Assembly: GCF_019710475.1 (NCBI RefSeq)
Contig: NZ_JAJFAX010000010.1
Coordinates: forward strand, 1-64,000
DNA length: 64,000 nt
From: Glycomyces sp. TRM65418
Lineage (GTDB): Bacteria > Actinomycetota > Actinomycetes > Mycobacteriales > Micromonosporaceae
Reading direction: 5' to 3'
The notes below the pieces were generated by a model. It saw nothing but the letters and a program-made list of their open reading frames with translations. It ran no database searches and was not told the DNA's origin. The translations under genes and the position numbers were made by a program. The first letter of the stretch is position 1. Each line of letters begins with the position of its first letter. Positions 41,099 through 48,405 of this stretch are shown piece by piece.

Positions 41099-42687
41099 CG
41101 GGCGGCCTCCTCGCGGGCGGGGGCCGCCGCGGCGTCCCGGTCGAGGATCGCGGCCGCGGGATTCCAGTAGTCCTCGGCGCGCTTCGCGACGCCGTCGAGG
41201 CCCCGGCCGCCGTCGGCGGGGCGCTTCATGATGCCGAAGGTGCCGTCGGCGATGGCGTCCAGCAGTCCGTCGTCCACGATCGTCCCGAGGAGGTCCACGG
41301 CCTCGCCGAGCACCTCGCCGGCGCGCTTGGCGATGAAGCCGTCCGCGGGCGGATGGAAGTCCTCGGCGAGCCCGGCGCAGGCGTTCAGGACGTAGCGCAC
41401 GTTCTGGAGGGCGATGTCGCGATCGGAGAGCCAGGGCGTGACGACCGCTTCGGTCATCATGCCCACCAGCAGGATCGACTGGCCGGTCATGACCCCGGCG
41501 AGGTTGAAGAACCCGTCGAGGAGGTTGCCGCGGAAGACGTCGCCGGTCATGTGCCTGGTGGGCGGCATCCACTTCAGCGGCGCGTCCGGGAACAGCTGGC
41601 GGGCCAGCAGGGCGTGCGCGAGCTCCATGCGGAAGGACTCGGGCAGGTCGGGGTTGATCTCGAAGGCGTGGCCGAGGCCGAGGAGCCGATCGGGAAGCCC
41701 GGCCTCGTGCGCGAAGTGCTCGTTGAGCAGCTGCGAGACGGTGACCGTGTGGGCCGCCTCGACGGCGTCGGCGGTGGTCAGGTAGTTGTCCTCGCCCGTG
41801 TTGATGATGATCCCGGCGCGGGCGTGGACCTGGCGTGAGAAGCGCTGGTCCACGAAGGTGCGGATGGGGTTGATGTCGCGGAACAGGATGCCGTACATCG
41901 AGTCGTTGAGCATCATGTCGAGCCGGTGCATTCCCGCCAGTGCGGCGATCTCGGGCATGCACAGCCCGGAGGCGTAGTTGGTGAGGCGGATGTAGCGGCC
42001 GACCTCGCGGGAGGTCTCGTCCAGGGCGGCGCGCATGAGCCGGAAGTTCTCGCCGGTGGCGTAGGTCCCGGCGAAGCCCTCGCGGGTGGCGCCTTCGGGG
42101 ACGTAGTCCAGGAGGGACTGCCCGGTCGAGCGGATGACGGCGATGACGTCGGCGCCCGCGCGGGCGGCGGCCTGGGCCTGCGGGATGTCCTCGTAGATGT
42201 CGCCGGTGGCGACGATGAGGTAGATCCAGGGGCGCTGGGGCGGGTCGCCGATCTCGGCGACGAGGGCGTCCCGGCGGCGGCGCGAGCGGTCGATGCGGTC
42301 GAAGCCGTGGGACACGGCGGCGGTCGCGCGCTCGCGGGCGGCTTCGGCCGCAGCGCCTTTCGGGAATGCGAAGCGGACGCCGCCCGCGGCGGCGGCGTGC
42401 GCGAGGCGGGTGAGGTCGGGGTGGTCGGCGAGGGCGTGGAAGACGGGGAGGGCGATGCCGTGTTCGATGCCGACCTGTTCGGCGACGGCGTCGGCGAGGC
42501 GGTTGACCCAGGGGATGCCGTCGGGGTCGGCGCCGGTCAGGCCGGCGAGGCGGAGGGTGGCGCGTTCGACGGAGACGGTGGTGTGGCTGCGGGCCAGGTC
42601 GACCACGGGCTGGGCGGCGCGGGCGGCGAGGCGGCGGGCGCGGTCGACGAGGGCGGGGTCGAGGGGCAGGAGCGGTGTCGCGGTCAT
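41095..42687 (-). CDS. kamD: Lysine 5,6-aminomutase, alpha subunit
   Basis: The 530-residue protein is the large TIM-barrel subunit, close to the clostridial length of about 516. Characteristic segments include RPWIYLIVATGDIYEDIPQAQAAARAGADVIAVIRSTGQSLLDYVPEGAT, NYASGLCMPEIAALAGMHRLDMMLNDSMYGILFRDINP and INTGEDNYLTT. It binds adenosylcobalamin and PLP with KamE. One base separates its ATG from the kdd stop. Confidence 0.95.
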   Translation of the reverse strand: MTATPLLPLDPALVDRARRLAARAAQPVVDLARSHTTVSVERATLRLAGLTGADPDGIPWVNRLADAVAEQVGIEHGIALPVFHALADHPDLTRLAHAAAAGGVRFAFPKGAAAEAARERATAAVSHGFDRIDRSRRRRDALVAEIGDPPQRPWIYLIVATGDIYEDIPQAQAAARAGADVIAVIRSTGQSLLDYVPEGATREGFAGTYATGENFRLMRAALDETSREVGRYIRLTNYASGLCMPEIAALAGMHRLDMMLNDSMYGILFRDINPIRTFVDQRFSRQVHARAGIIINTGEDNYLTTADAVEAAHTVTVSQLLNEHFAHEAGLPDRLLGLGHAFEINPDLPESFRMELAHALLARQLFPDAPLKWMPPTRHMTGDVFRGNLLDGFFNLAGVMTGQSILLVGMMTEAVVTPWLSDRDIALQNVRYVLNACAGLAEDFHPPADGFIAKRAGEVLGEAVDLLGTIVDDGLLDAIADGTFGIMKRPADGGRGLDGVAKRAEDYWNPAAAILDRDAAAAPAREEAAR

Positions 42688-42688
42688 G

Positions 42689-43750
42689 TCAGCGCCCCTC
42701 GGTCTCGACGTGGCCGACGCGCGCGGTGAACAGCTCCCGCAGACGCGGGTCGGCCCGCATGAGCTGGAGGGCGTACTCGGCGTGGCCGGGGACGTAGCCG
42801 TTGCCGATGAGCATCTCGACGTCGGCGGCCAGGCCTTCGGCGCCGAGGGCGGCGGCCGTGAAGGAGGTGGCCATCGAGAAGAAGACGACGGTGCCGCCGG
42901 CGGCGGTCGCGAGGATCGCGCCGTGTTCGCAGCCGGGCACGTCGACGCAGACGACGGTGACGTCGGCGCCGCGGCCGCGGAGGGCTCCGGTGACCTGTCC
43001 GGCGACGTCGATCGGCTCGGTGGCGTCGGCGACGACGATCGTGTCGGCGGTGCCGAGGCGTCGGATCTGGGCGGCCTCGATCTCGTCGCGGACGACGGCG
43101 ACGACCTCGGCGGCGTGGGCGTCGCGGGCGGCGGCGAGGGAGAGCGACCCGGACTTCCCGGCGGCGCCGAAGACGGCGACGGTGGTGGAGGCGTGGGCGC
43201 GGCGCGCGACGATGCGGCGGACGAGGGCGGGCGCGCCGCACACGTCGAGGACGGCGAGCGCGAGGTGCTCGGGCAGGTCCTCGGGGAGGGGGGCGGCGAT
43301 GGAGCGGCCGAAGAGGATCGCGTGCCCGGCGGCGGGGACCTGCTCGCTCAGGCCGTCCCAGCGGGCGAGCCCGTCGCTGATGTGCAGCGGGGTGAGGGTG
43401 AGGGAGACGAGGGTGGCGATCTTCTGGCCGGGTTCGAGGCCGAGCGGGGAGCGTTCGCCGACGGCGTCGACGGTGCCGATGAGCATGCCGCCGGAGCCGG
43501 TGGCGGGGTTGTGCATCTTGCCGCGGCGCTCGATGATGCCGAGGACTTCGGCCCGGATCCGTTCGCCGTCGCCGCCGTGCGCGGTATGGAGCTGCCGGTA
43601 GGAGGCCGCGTCGAGGTTGAGGCGCTCGACGCTGATGCGGGCCTCGTCGTCGGCGATGGCGGGGTCGGGGTCGAGCCGGTCGGCCGCTTGTGGCAGCGCT
43701 CCGGCGGGGCTGACGACTCGGTGCGATCCGACGGGTGAGCCTGTCGACAT
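42689..43750 (-). CDS. kdd: L-erythro-3,5-diaminohexanoate dehydrogenase
   Basis: The 353-residue protein oxidises 3,5-diaminohexanoate to 3-keto-5-aminohexanoate with NAD. It has an alcohol-dehydrogenase-like layout with an N-terminal substrate domain (KMHNPATGSGGMLIGTVDAVG) and a Rossmann fold (TVAVFGAAGKSGSLSLAAARD near residue 185). C-terminal segments such as FFSMATSFTAAALGAEG and GYVPGHAEYALQLM are typical of Kdd. AAGGGCGG precedes ATG 43750. It is the first gene of the minus-strand lysine operon, divergent from kamA. Confidence 0.93.
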   Translation of the reverse strand: MSTGSPVGSHRVVSPAGALPQAADRLDPDPAIADDEARISVERLNLDAASYRQLHTAHGGDGERIRAEVLGIIERRGKMHNPATGSGGMLIGTVDAVGERSPLGLEPGQKIATLVSLTLTPLHISDGLARWDGLSEQVPAAGHAILFGRSIAAPLPEDLPEHLALAVLDVCGAPALVRRIVARRAHASTTVAVFGAAGKSGSLSLAAARDAHAAEVVAVVRDEIEAAQIRRLGTADTIVVADATEPIDVAGQVTGALRGRGADVTVVCVDVPGCEHGAILATAAGGTVVFFSMATSFTAAALGAEGLAADVEMLIGNGYVPGHAEYALQLMRADPRLRELFTARVGHVETEGR

Positions 43751-43767
43751 CGTTGCCGCCCTTCTTG

Positions 43768-43782
43768 ATAACGGGATGTTAT
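43768..43782. promoter_or_regulatory. Inverted repeat 1 in the kdd/kamA divergent promoter
   Basis: ATAACGGGATGTTAT is a perfect 5-base inverted repeat (ATAAC/GTTAT) with a 5-base spacer, 18 bases upstream of the kdd ATG. It is a candidate operator for a lysine-responsive regulator. Confidence 0.55.
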
Positions 43783-43815
43783 GGAGTCTCAATATGCGGG
43801 ACCTAGCGCACAACT

Positions 43816-43830
43816 GTAACGGAAGGTTAT
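43816..43830. promoter_or_regulatory. Inverted repeat 2 in the kdd/kamA divergent promoter
   Basis: GTAACGGAAGGTTAT repeats the motif of the first site with one arm mismatch, exactly 48 bases away. Two equal dyads between divergent operons suggest shared control of both. Confidence 0.55.
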
Positions 43831-43903
43831 CCTCGTCACAAGGCGGATATCCTCCGTCTGCGACGTTTCTCCGGGCCCACATCCCGGACGTGGAGGTGAG
43901 AAG

Positions 43904-45448
43904 GTGTCGAATCGACCATCGGGAGAAGCAGCGCCGAATGACGACTCGCAGTCGTCGCCGGGCGCGCCCGTCATGATCGAGCAGCCTTACCAGTACCGGC
44001 GTCGCCAGCTGGTGGAACCCGACTGGACCCGGTTCCCCGGATGGGCCGACGTGACCGAGGCCGACTGGGCTTCGGCGCAGTGGCAGCGCGCGCACTGCGT
44101 CAAGAACGTGAAGCAACTTCGGGACGTGGTGGGCGACCGCCTCCACGAGTCGTTCTACGAGGACCTCGCCGCGGACATGGAGCGGTCCGCGACGATGTCG
44201 ATGCTCCTGCCGCCGCAGATGCTCAACACGATGGCGCCCGAGATCGAGGAGACCGGCGCGGGCTCCTGGACGGACGCGTTCTACGCCGACCCCGTGCGCC
44301 GCTACATGCTGCCGGTGGCCTCCGATCGGCGCACCGACTGGCCCTCGCACCCGTTCGCGGCCCGCGACTCCCTGCACGAGCACGACATGTGGGCGGTGGA
44401 GGGCCTCACCCACCGGTATCCGACGAAGGTGCTCGCCGAGCTGCTCTCGACCTGCCCGCAGTACTGCGGGCACTGCACCCGCATGGACCTCGTGGGCAAC
44501 TCGACGCCCACAGTGGACAAGCGGCGGCTCGCCCTCAAGCCCGTCGACCGGCAGACCGCGATCCTCGACTACCTCCAGGCCCACCCGGGCGTGCGCGACG
44601 TGGTCGTCTCCGGCGGCGACGTGGCGAACCTGCCGTGGAAGCAGCTGGAGCGGTTCCTCGAACGGCTGCTGGACGTCCCGACCATCCGCGACATCCGCCT
44701 CGCCACCAAGGCGCTCATGGGGCTGCCGCAGCACTGGCTGCAGGACGAGATCGTCGAAGGCATGGCCCGCGTCGCCAAGCGCGCCGCCGGCCAGGGGGTC
44801 AACCTGGCGATCCACACGCACGTCAACCACGTCAACTCGGTGACCCCGGCCGTCGCGCGAGCGGCGGCCGCGATGCTCGACGCCGGCGTGCGCGACGTGC
44901 GCAACCAGGGCGTGCTCATGAGGGGCGTCAACGACACCCAGGCCGACCTGCTCGACCTGTGCTTCGCGCTGCAGGGCGAGGCGAACATCCTGCCGTACTA
45001 CTTCTACATGTGCGACATGATCCCCAACGCCGAGCACTGGCGCACCTCGGTCGCGCAGGCGCAGGAGCTGCAGACGGCGATCATGGGCTACCTGCCGGGG
45101 TACGCGACGCCGCGGATCATCTGCGACGTGCCGATGGTCGGCAAGCGCTGGGTGCACCAGCTCTCCGAGTACGACCGGGAGCTCGGCATCTCGTACTGGA
45201 CCAAGAACTACCGGACCAGCATCGAGGCCGACGACCCGGACGCGCTCACCCGGCGCTACCCGTTCTACGACCCGATCGACACGCTGCCCAAGGCGGGCCG
45301 CGAGTGGTGGGCGAACATGCCCTTGCCCGCCGCCCCCGGCCACCCCGACCGGAATGGGCACTCGACTGATTCCCAGGTGCGGGCGCGGGAGGCGGGCGAC
45401 GCGGCAGCGGCGCGGTCGCGCGCGGCCTCGGCGGCGGAGGTCCTTTGA
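43904..45448 (+). CDS. kamA: Lysine 2,3-aminomutase
   Basis: The 514-residue radical SAM enzyme converts L-lysine to beta-lysine. Cluster cysteines C184, C188 and C191 lie in CPQYCGHC; VVVSGGDVANLP and IRLATKALMGLP follow, and the lysine-binding region includes the late MCDMIPNAEHWRTSVAQAQELQ segment. It is longer than clostridial KamA (416) owing to N- and C-terminal extensions. GTG 43904 has GGAGG eight bases upstream. Its stop overlaps the TTG start of kce by four bases. A second KamA-like gene is at 1040. Confidence 0.92.
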   Translation: MSNRPSGEAAPNDDSQSSPGAPVMIEQPYQYRRRQLVEPDWTRFPGWADVTEADWASAQWQRAHCVKNVKQLRDVVGDRLHESFYEDLAADMERSATMSMLLPPQMLNTMAPEIEETGAGSWTDAFYADPVRRYMLPVASDRRTDWPSHPFAARDSLHEHDMWAVEGLTHRYPTKVLAELLSTCPQYCGHCTRMDLVGNSTPTVDKRRLALKPVDRQTAILDYLQAHPGVRDVVVSGGDVANLPWKQLERFLERLLDVPTIRDIRLATKALMGLPQHWLQDEIVEGMARVAKRAAGQGVNLAIHTHVNHVNSVTPAVARAAAAMLDAGVRDVRNQGVLMRGVNDTQADLLDLCFALQGEANILPYYFYMCDMIPNAEHWRTSVAQAQELQTAIMGYLPGYATPRIICDVPMVGKRWVHQLSEYDRELGISYWTKNYRTSIEADDPDALTRRYPFYDPIDTLPKAGREWWANMPLPAAPGHPDRNGHSTDSQVRAREAGDAAAARSRAASAAEVL

Positions 45449-46284
45449 ACGGCACACTCATCACCGTGGCCCCCACGGGGGCCGAGGTGGACAAGCGCGA
45501 GGTCCCGGCACTGCCGGTGACACTCGAGGAACTGGTCGACACCGCCGTGCGGTGCGAGCGGGCGGGGGCCTCGGTCGTCCACGTGCACTTGCGGGACGAC
45601 GAGGCGAAGCCGACGCTGGATCCGGTGCGGCTGCGGGACGCCGTTGCGGCCCTTCGGGACGCGACGGACCTGATCGTCCAGCTCTCGACCGGCGGTGCGG
45701 TGACGGACCCGGAGGAGGCCCGTCTCGCGGTGCTCGACGCGGAGCCGGACATGGCCTCGTGCACCATGGGCACGGTGAACTTCGGCGACGGGGTGTTCAT
45801 GAACCGCTGGGAGTTCATCGTCGAGCTCCACGGGCGGATGCGGGAACTGGCGGTCGTCCCGGAGTACGAGCTGTTCGACCTGGGCCACCTCGCTTCGCTG
45901 GAACGCCTGCTGGACGAGCGCGGACTGCCGTTCGGCGAGCACGTGCACGTCGACTTCGTGCTGGGAGTGCCCGGGGGCGCGGCCGGAGACGCGGCCACGG
46001 TGACCGCCTTCGCGGAGGGGGTCCGCCGGTACCTCCCGGAGGGGACCACCTTCTCCGCCACGGGCATCGGCAGGACCACGCTGCCGGTCATGTTCGCCTC
46101 GCTGGCGCACGGCGGGCATCTGCGAGTGGGCATGGAGGACACGGTGTCCTTCGCGAGGCGCCGACCGGTGACGGGCAACGACCAACTCGTGGAGCGAGCG
46201 GCCCAGGCCGCGGCACTGGCACAACGACCCGCGATCACCACGGCCGAGGCGAGAAGGCTCCTGAACATCCGCGACGCCGACTGA
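45445..46284 (+). CDS. kce: 3-keto-5-aminohexanoate cleavage enzyme
   Basis: The 279-residue TIM-barrel enzyme (DUF849/BKACE family) cleaves 3-keto-5-aminohexanoate with acetyl-CoA to acetoacetate and 3-aminobutyryl-CoA. The zinc ligands His46 and His48 in VVHVHLRD and the active-site Glu14 sit at the same residue numbers as in the characterised Kce. The late GHLRVGMEDTV motif supplies the third metal ligand. TTG 45445 overlaps the kamA stop, so the two are co-translated. A hairpin follows downstream. Confidence 0.93.
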   Translation: MNGTLITVAPTGAEVDKREVPALPVTLEELVDTAVRCERAGASVVHVHLRDDEAKPTLDPVRLRDAVAALRDATDLIVQLSTGGAVTDPEEARLAVLDAEPDMASCTMGTVNFGDGVFMNRWEFIVELHGRMRELAVVPEYELFDLGHLASLERLLDERGLPFGEHVHVDFVLGVPGGAAGDAATVTAFAEGVRRYLPEGTTFSATGIGRTTLPVMFASLAHGGHLRVGMEDTVSFARRRPVTGNDQLVERAAQAAALAQRPAITTAEARRLLNIRDAD

Positions 46285-46335
46285 ACGGGAGCGGCAGCCC
46301 GCGAGTGGTCGATCGGCCGAGGTCGGGGCCATGAT

Positions 46336-46393
46336 GCTTCCGCACCGCGCGGACCGCGCTCGTGCACGAGCGCGGTCCGCGCGGTGCGGAAGC
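46336..46393. repeat. 58-base perfect palindrome (probable terminator)
   Basis: Two 29-base arms, perfectly complementary with no loop, begin GCTTCCGCACCGCG and meet at CGTGCACG. It lies 52 bases after kce and before the Crp/Fnr gene. It probably insulates the lysine operon from the defence-like locus. A second palindrome sharing the core GCGCGGACCGC closes that locus at 52012. Confidence 0.8.
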
Positions 46394-46430
46394 CGCTGGC
46401 GAGGCCAGGGATCGACGCTCACTCTTTCGG

Positions 46431-46446
46431 TGTCGTCAATGCGACA
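46431..46446. promoter_or_regulatory. CRP-geometry dyad upstream of the Crp/Fnr gene
   Basis: TGTCGTCAATGCGACA has 5-base arms (TGTCG/CGACA) with a 6-base spacer, the geometry of CRP/CooA sites. It ends 33 bases before the ATG at 46480 and suggests autoregulation. Confidence 0.5.
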
Positions 46447-46479
46447 GTCAGCGCTGCCGATTCTCGCTAAGAAGAGCGT

Positions 46480-47154
46480 ATGCCTCCCGTCCCCCCTCCT
46501 CACCGAACCCGTGGGTTCCTCGCCCTCACCACTCCTGAACAGTGGCGCGACCTCCTGCAGCACGGCAAGCGGCGTCCCGTCGAACGCGGCACGCGGCTGC
46601 TCGACCAAGGCGGCCCCAGCCGGCTCGTCTACGCGCTCGAGCATGGACGGGCCCGCGTCGTCTACACCGAGCACAATGGCGATGAGGTCCTCGTAGCCGT
46701 CCGCGGACCCGGAGACCTCGTGGGCGAATACGCGCAACGGGACCGCAGCAAGCACATGGCCTCGGTGTGGACCCTCGAGCAATGCGTCGTGACCGTGTTC
46801 ACCGCGGACGGTTTCGAAGGCGGCATCCGGCGCCACGATCTCGGCGAACCCCTGCAGCGCTACATGCTCGGCAAGGCCCGTCAGGTGGGCAAGCGGGTAT
46901 GGCGCGTCGCGCACCTCCGTGTGGAGCAGCGCATGGCGAAGCTCTTCCTCGAGATCATCGAAGCCGGTGTCGACGCCGAAGTGCACACGGTGCCGTTGTC
47001 CCAGAATCAGATCGCCGCCTCCCTCGGCGTCTCACTGAGTTCCGTGGCGCACCTGCTCGGCGCGTGGCGGCGAATCGGACTGGTCGAGACCCGGGCGTTC
47101 GAAATCGAGGTTCTCGACCTGCCGGCGCTGACCCGCAGGGCCGCAACGCGTTGA
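46480..47154 (+). CDS. Crp/Fnr-family regulator
   Basis: The 224-residue protein has an N-terminal cyclic-nucleotide-binding-like beta roll (RGTRLLDQGGPSRLVYALEHGRARVVYTEHNGDEVLVAVRGPGDLVGEYA), a long dimer helix (VGKRVWRVAHLRVEQRMAKLFLEIIEAG) and a C-terminal winged helix (VPLSQNQIAASLGVSLSSVAHLLGAWRRIGLVE). The phosphate-binding cassette is not a clean match to E. coli CRP, so ligand binding is uncertain. It is followed by a cyclase gene, so it may sense that cyclase's product or simply control the operon. Two CRP-type dyads flank it. Confidence 0.88.
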   Translation: MPPVPPPHRTRGFLALTTPEQWRDLLQHGKRRPVERGTRLLDQGGPSRLVYALEHGRARVVYTEHNGDEVLVAVRGPGDLVGEYAQRDRSKHMASVWTLEQCVVTVFTADGFEGGIRRHDLGEPLQRYMLGKARQVGKRVWRVAHLRVEQRMAKLFLEIIEAGVDAEVHTVPLSQNQIAASLGVSLSSVAHLLGAWRRIGLVETRAFEIEVLDLPALTRRAATR

Positions 47155-47176
47155 ACGTGTCGAGTACCACTGCCGA

Positions 47177-47194
47177 TCGTGCAATGTTGCACGA
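47177..47194. promoter_or_regulatory. CRP-type dyad upstream of the cyclase gene
   Basis: TCGTGCAATGTTGCACGA has perfect 8-base arms around a 2-base centre and contains GTG-N8-CAC, the spacing of canonical CRP sites. It lies 69 bases before the cyclase ATG and 22 bases after the Crp/Fnr stop. Confidence 0.6.
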
Positions 47195-47263
47195 CGACCG
47201 CTCATGAAAACCCCGAGGATCAGGAGGAATCACACCTGCCATACGGCATCACCGAGGAGTTCC

Positions 47264-48259
47264 ATGCACGACGTTCCCCATCAGACGCAACCCGAACCGC
47301 ACGACCTCACGATCCTCGCCCTCGACATCCGTCGCTTCAGCGATTTCACCGAAACCGAGCGCACTCGGATCGCCACCGAGTTCCGCGACTGCGTCGAGGC
47401 GTCCTTCGCCGGCGACCTTGCACCGGTCTGGAACGGACGGGTCTTCGAGCAGGACGGCGGCGACGGCATCGTCGTCGGTTTCCCCCGCAAGCACCTGCGC
47501 GACATCGTCGACGCGGTGCCTGCCGCACTCCAGCAGGAACTGCGCAAGCTCCACCAGCGGACCGGGCTCAACGTCCGGATGCGCATGGGCATCGGCGCCG
47601 GTCCGATCCAGTACACGCCGGACACGCGTGTCAGCACGGCACCGAACCAGCCGATCATCGACGCCTGCCGCATCGCCGACTCCGAGCCGGCCCGGCTGCT
47701 CTTGGAGAACTCCGACAAGGACGCCACCTTCCTGGCCGTGGCGGTCACGGCGACGGTCATGACCGAGACGATCGGCCCGGACCCGCGAGGGCTCAGGGCC
47801 TCCGAGTTCGTGGAGGTACGGGTGGACACCAAGAAGAAGCAGTACCAAGCCACCGCCTTCCTGCACGTCCCCTCCCCTTCCGGCGCGCTGCTGCGATACG
47901 GACTCCTGAATCTCCACGGCAGTCCCCTCTCGACCGATGACTCGGCATCCCCGCTGGAGGAGCTGATCAAGCACGCGAAGCAGACCTGGCCGGCCGCACA
48001 GGGCACCGCCGAAGTGGCGGCCGCCCGGATCGGCAGCGTCGACATCGACAAGGAGTCGGTGCGGACCGGCGATGTCGGCGAACGCGCCGTCGTCGCCGGT
48101 GCGAACAGCCGAGTCCACAACGACAGCCGCGATCAGCGCAGCTACGTCGGGCGCGACAGCGTCGTCAGCCACGGCGGCAATGCCCGGGTCACGAACGTCG
48201 GCCGCGACGAGGATCGCATCCGCCCCTTCTGGCTCGACGAGGAAGATGACCGCACATGA
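47264..48259 (+). CDS. Class III nucleotidyl cyclase with tandem C-terminal motif (PycC-like)
   Basis: The 331-residue protein has a single class III cyclase domain (residues 15-215). Both metal aspartates are present: Asp21 in ALDIRRFS and Asp67 in DGGDGIVVGF; MRMGIGAGPIQY and NQPIIDACRIAD fit the later strands. The C-terminal 75 residues are low-complexity and carry two copies of a motif, GDVGERAVVAGANSRV and YVGRDSVVSHGGNARV. GAGGAG at 47254-47259 selects ATG 47264. With a PycTM-like gene in the same cluster, a cUMP/cCMP-making Pycsar cyclase is likely; an adenylate cyclase is the alternative. Its end overlaps the next gene by four bases. Confidence 0.8.
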   Translation: MHDVPHQTQPEPHDLTILALDIRRFSDFTETERTRIATEFRDCVEASFAGDLAPVWNGRVFEQDGGDGIVVGFPRKHLRDIVDAVPAALQQELRKLHQRTGLNVRMRMGIGAGPIQYTPDTRVSTAPNQPIIDACRIADSEPARLLLENSDKDATFLAVAVTATVMTETIGPDPRGLRASEFVEVRVDTKKKQYQATAFLHVPSPSGALLRYGLLNLHGSPLSTDDSASPLEELIKHAKQTWPAAQGTAEVAAARIGSVDIDKESVRTGDVGERAVVAGANSRVHNDSRDQRSYVGRDSVVSHGGNARVTNVGRDEDRIRPFWLDEEDDRT

Positions 48260-48405
48260 CGGATATCCCTCAAGACCCGGTGACCGAGACGCCCCCAGAA
48301 GGCGCCATCGACACCGAGCTCTCGCCCGAGACCGCGGCGGCGCCCCCGCAATCGAGCGGGACCGCGGCTTCCGGTGATCAGATCGGGCGCGACAGCGTCG
48401 TCAGC
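48147..48405 (+). repeat. 23-base exact repeat encoding the shared motif in two genes
   Basis: A 23-base sequence starting TCGGGCGCGACAGCG occurs at 48147-48169 (end of the cyclase gene) and again at 48383-48405 (start of the next gene). The surrounding codons continue to match at the protein level. Both copies encode GRDSVVS in frame, so the repeat reflects one shared protein motif rather than a mobile element. Confidence 0.85.

Noticed and set aside
43768-43830. Operators of the neighbouring Crp/Fnr protein
   Set aside because: The dyads have a 5-base spacer and ATAAC/GTTAT arms, unlike the 6-base spacer dyads beside the Crp gene.
47204-48259. Upstream ATG 47204 as the cyclase start
   Set aside because: It lacks a ribosome binding site and adds 20 unconserved residues; GAGGAG directs initiation at 47264.
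48147-48405. CRISPR-like or mobile direct repeat
   Set aside because: Only two copies, both in frame inside coding sequence and conserved at protein level, so it is a shared protein motif.
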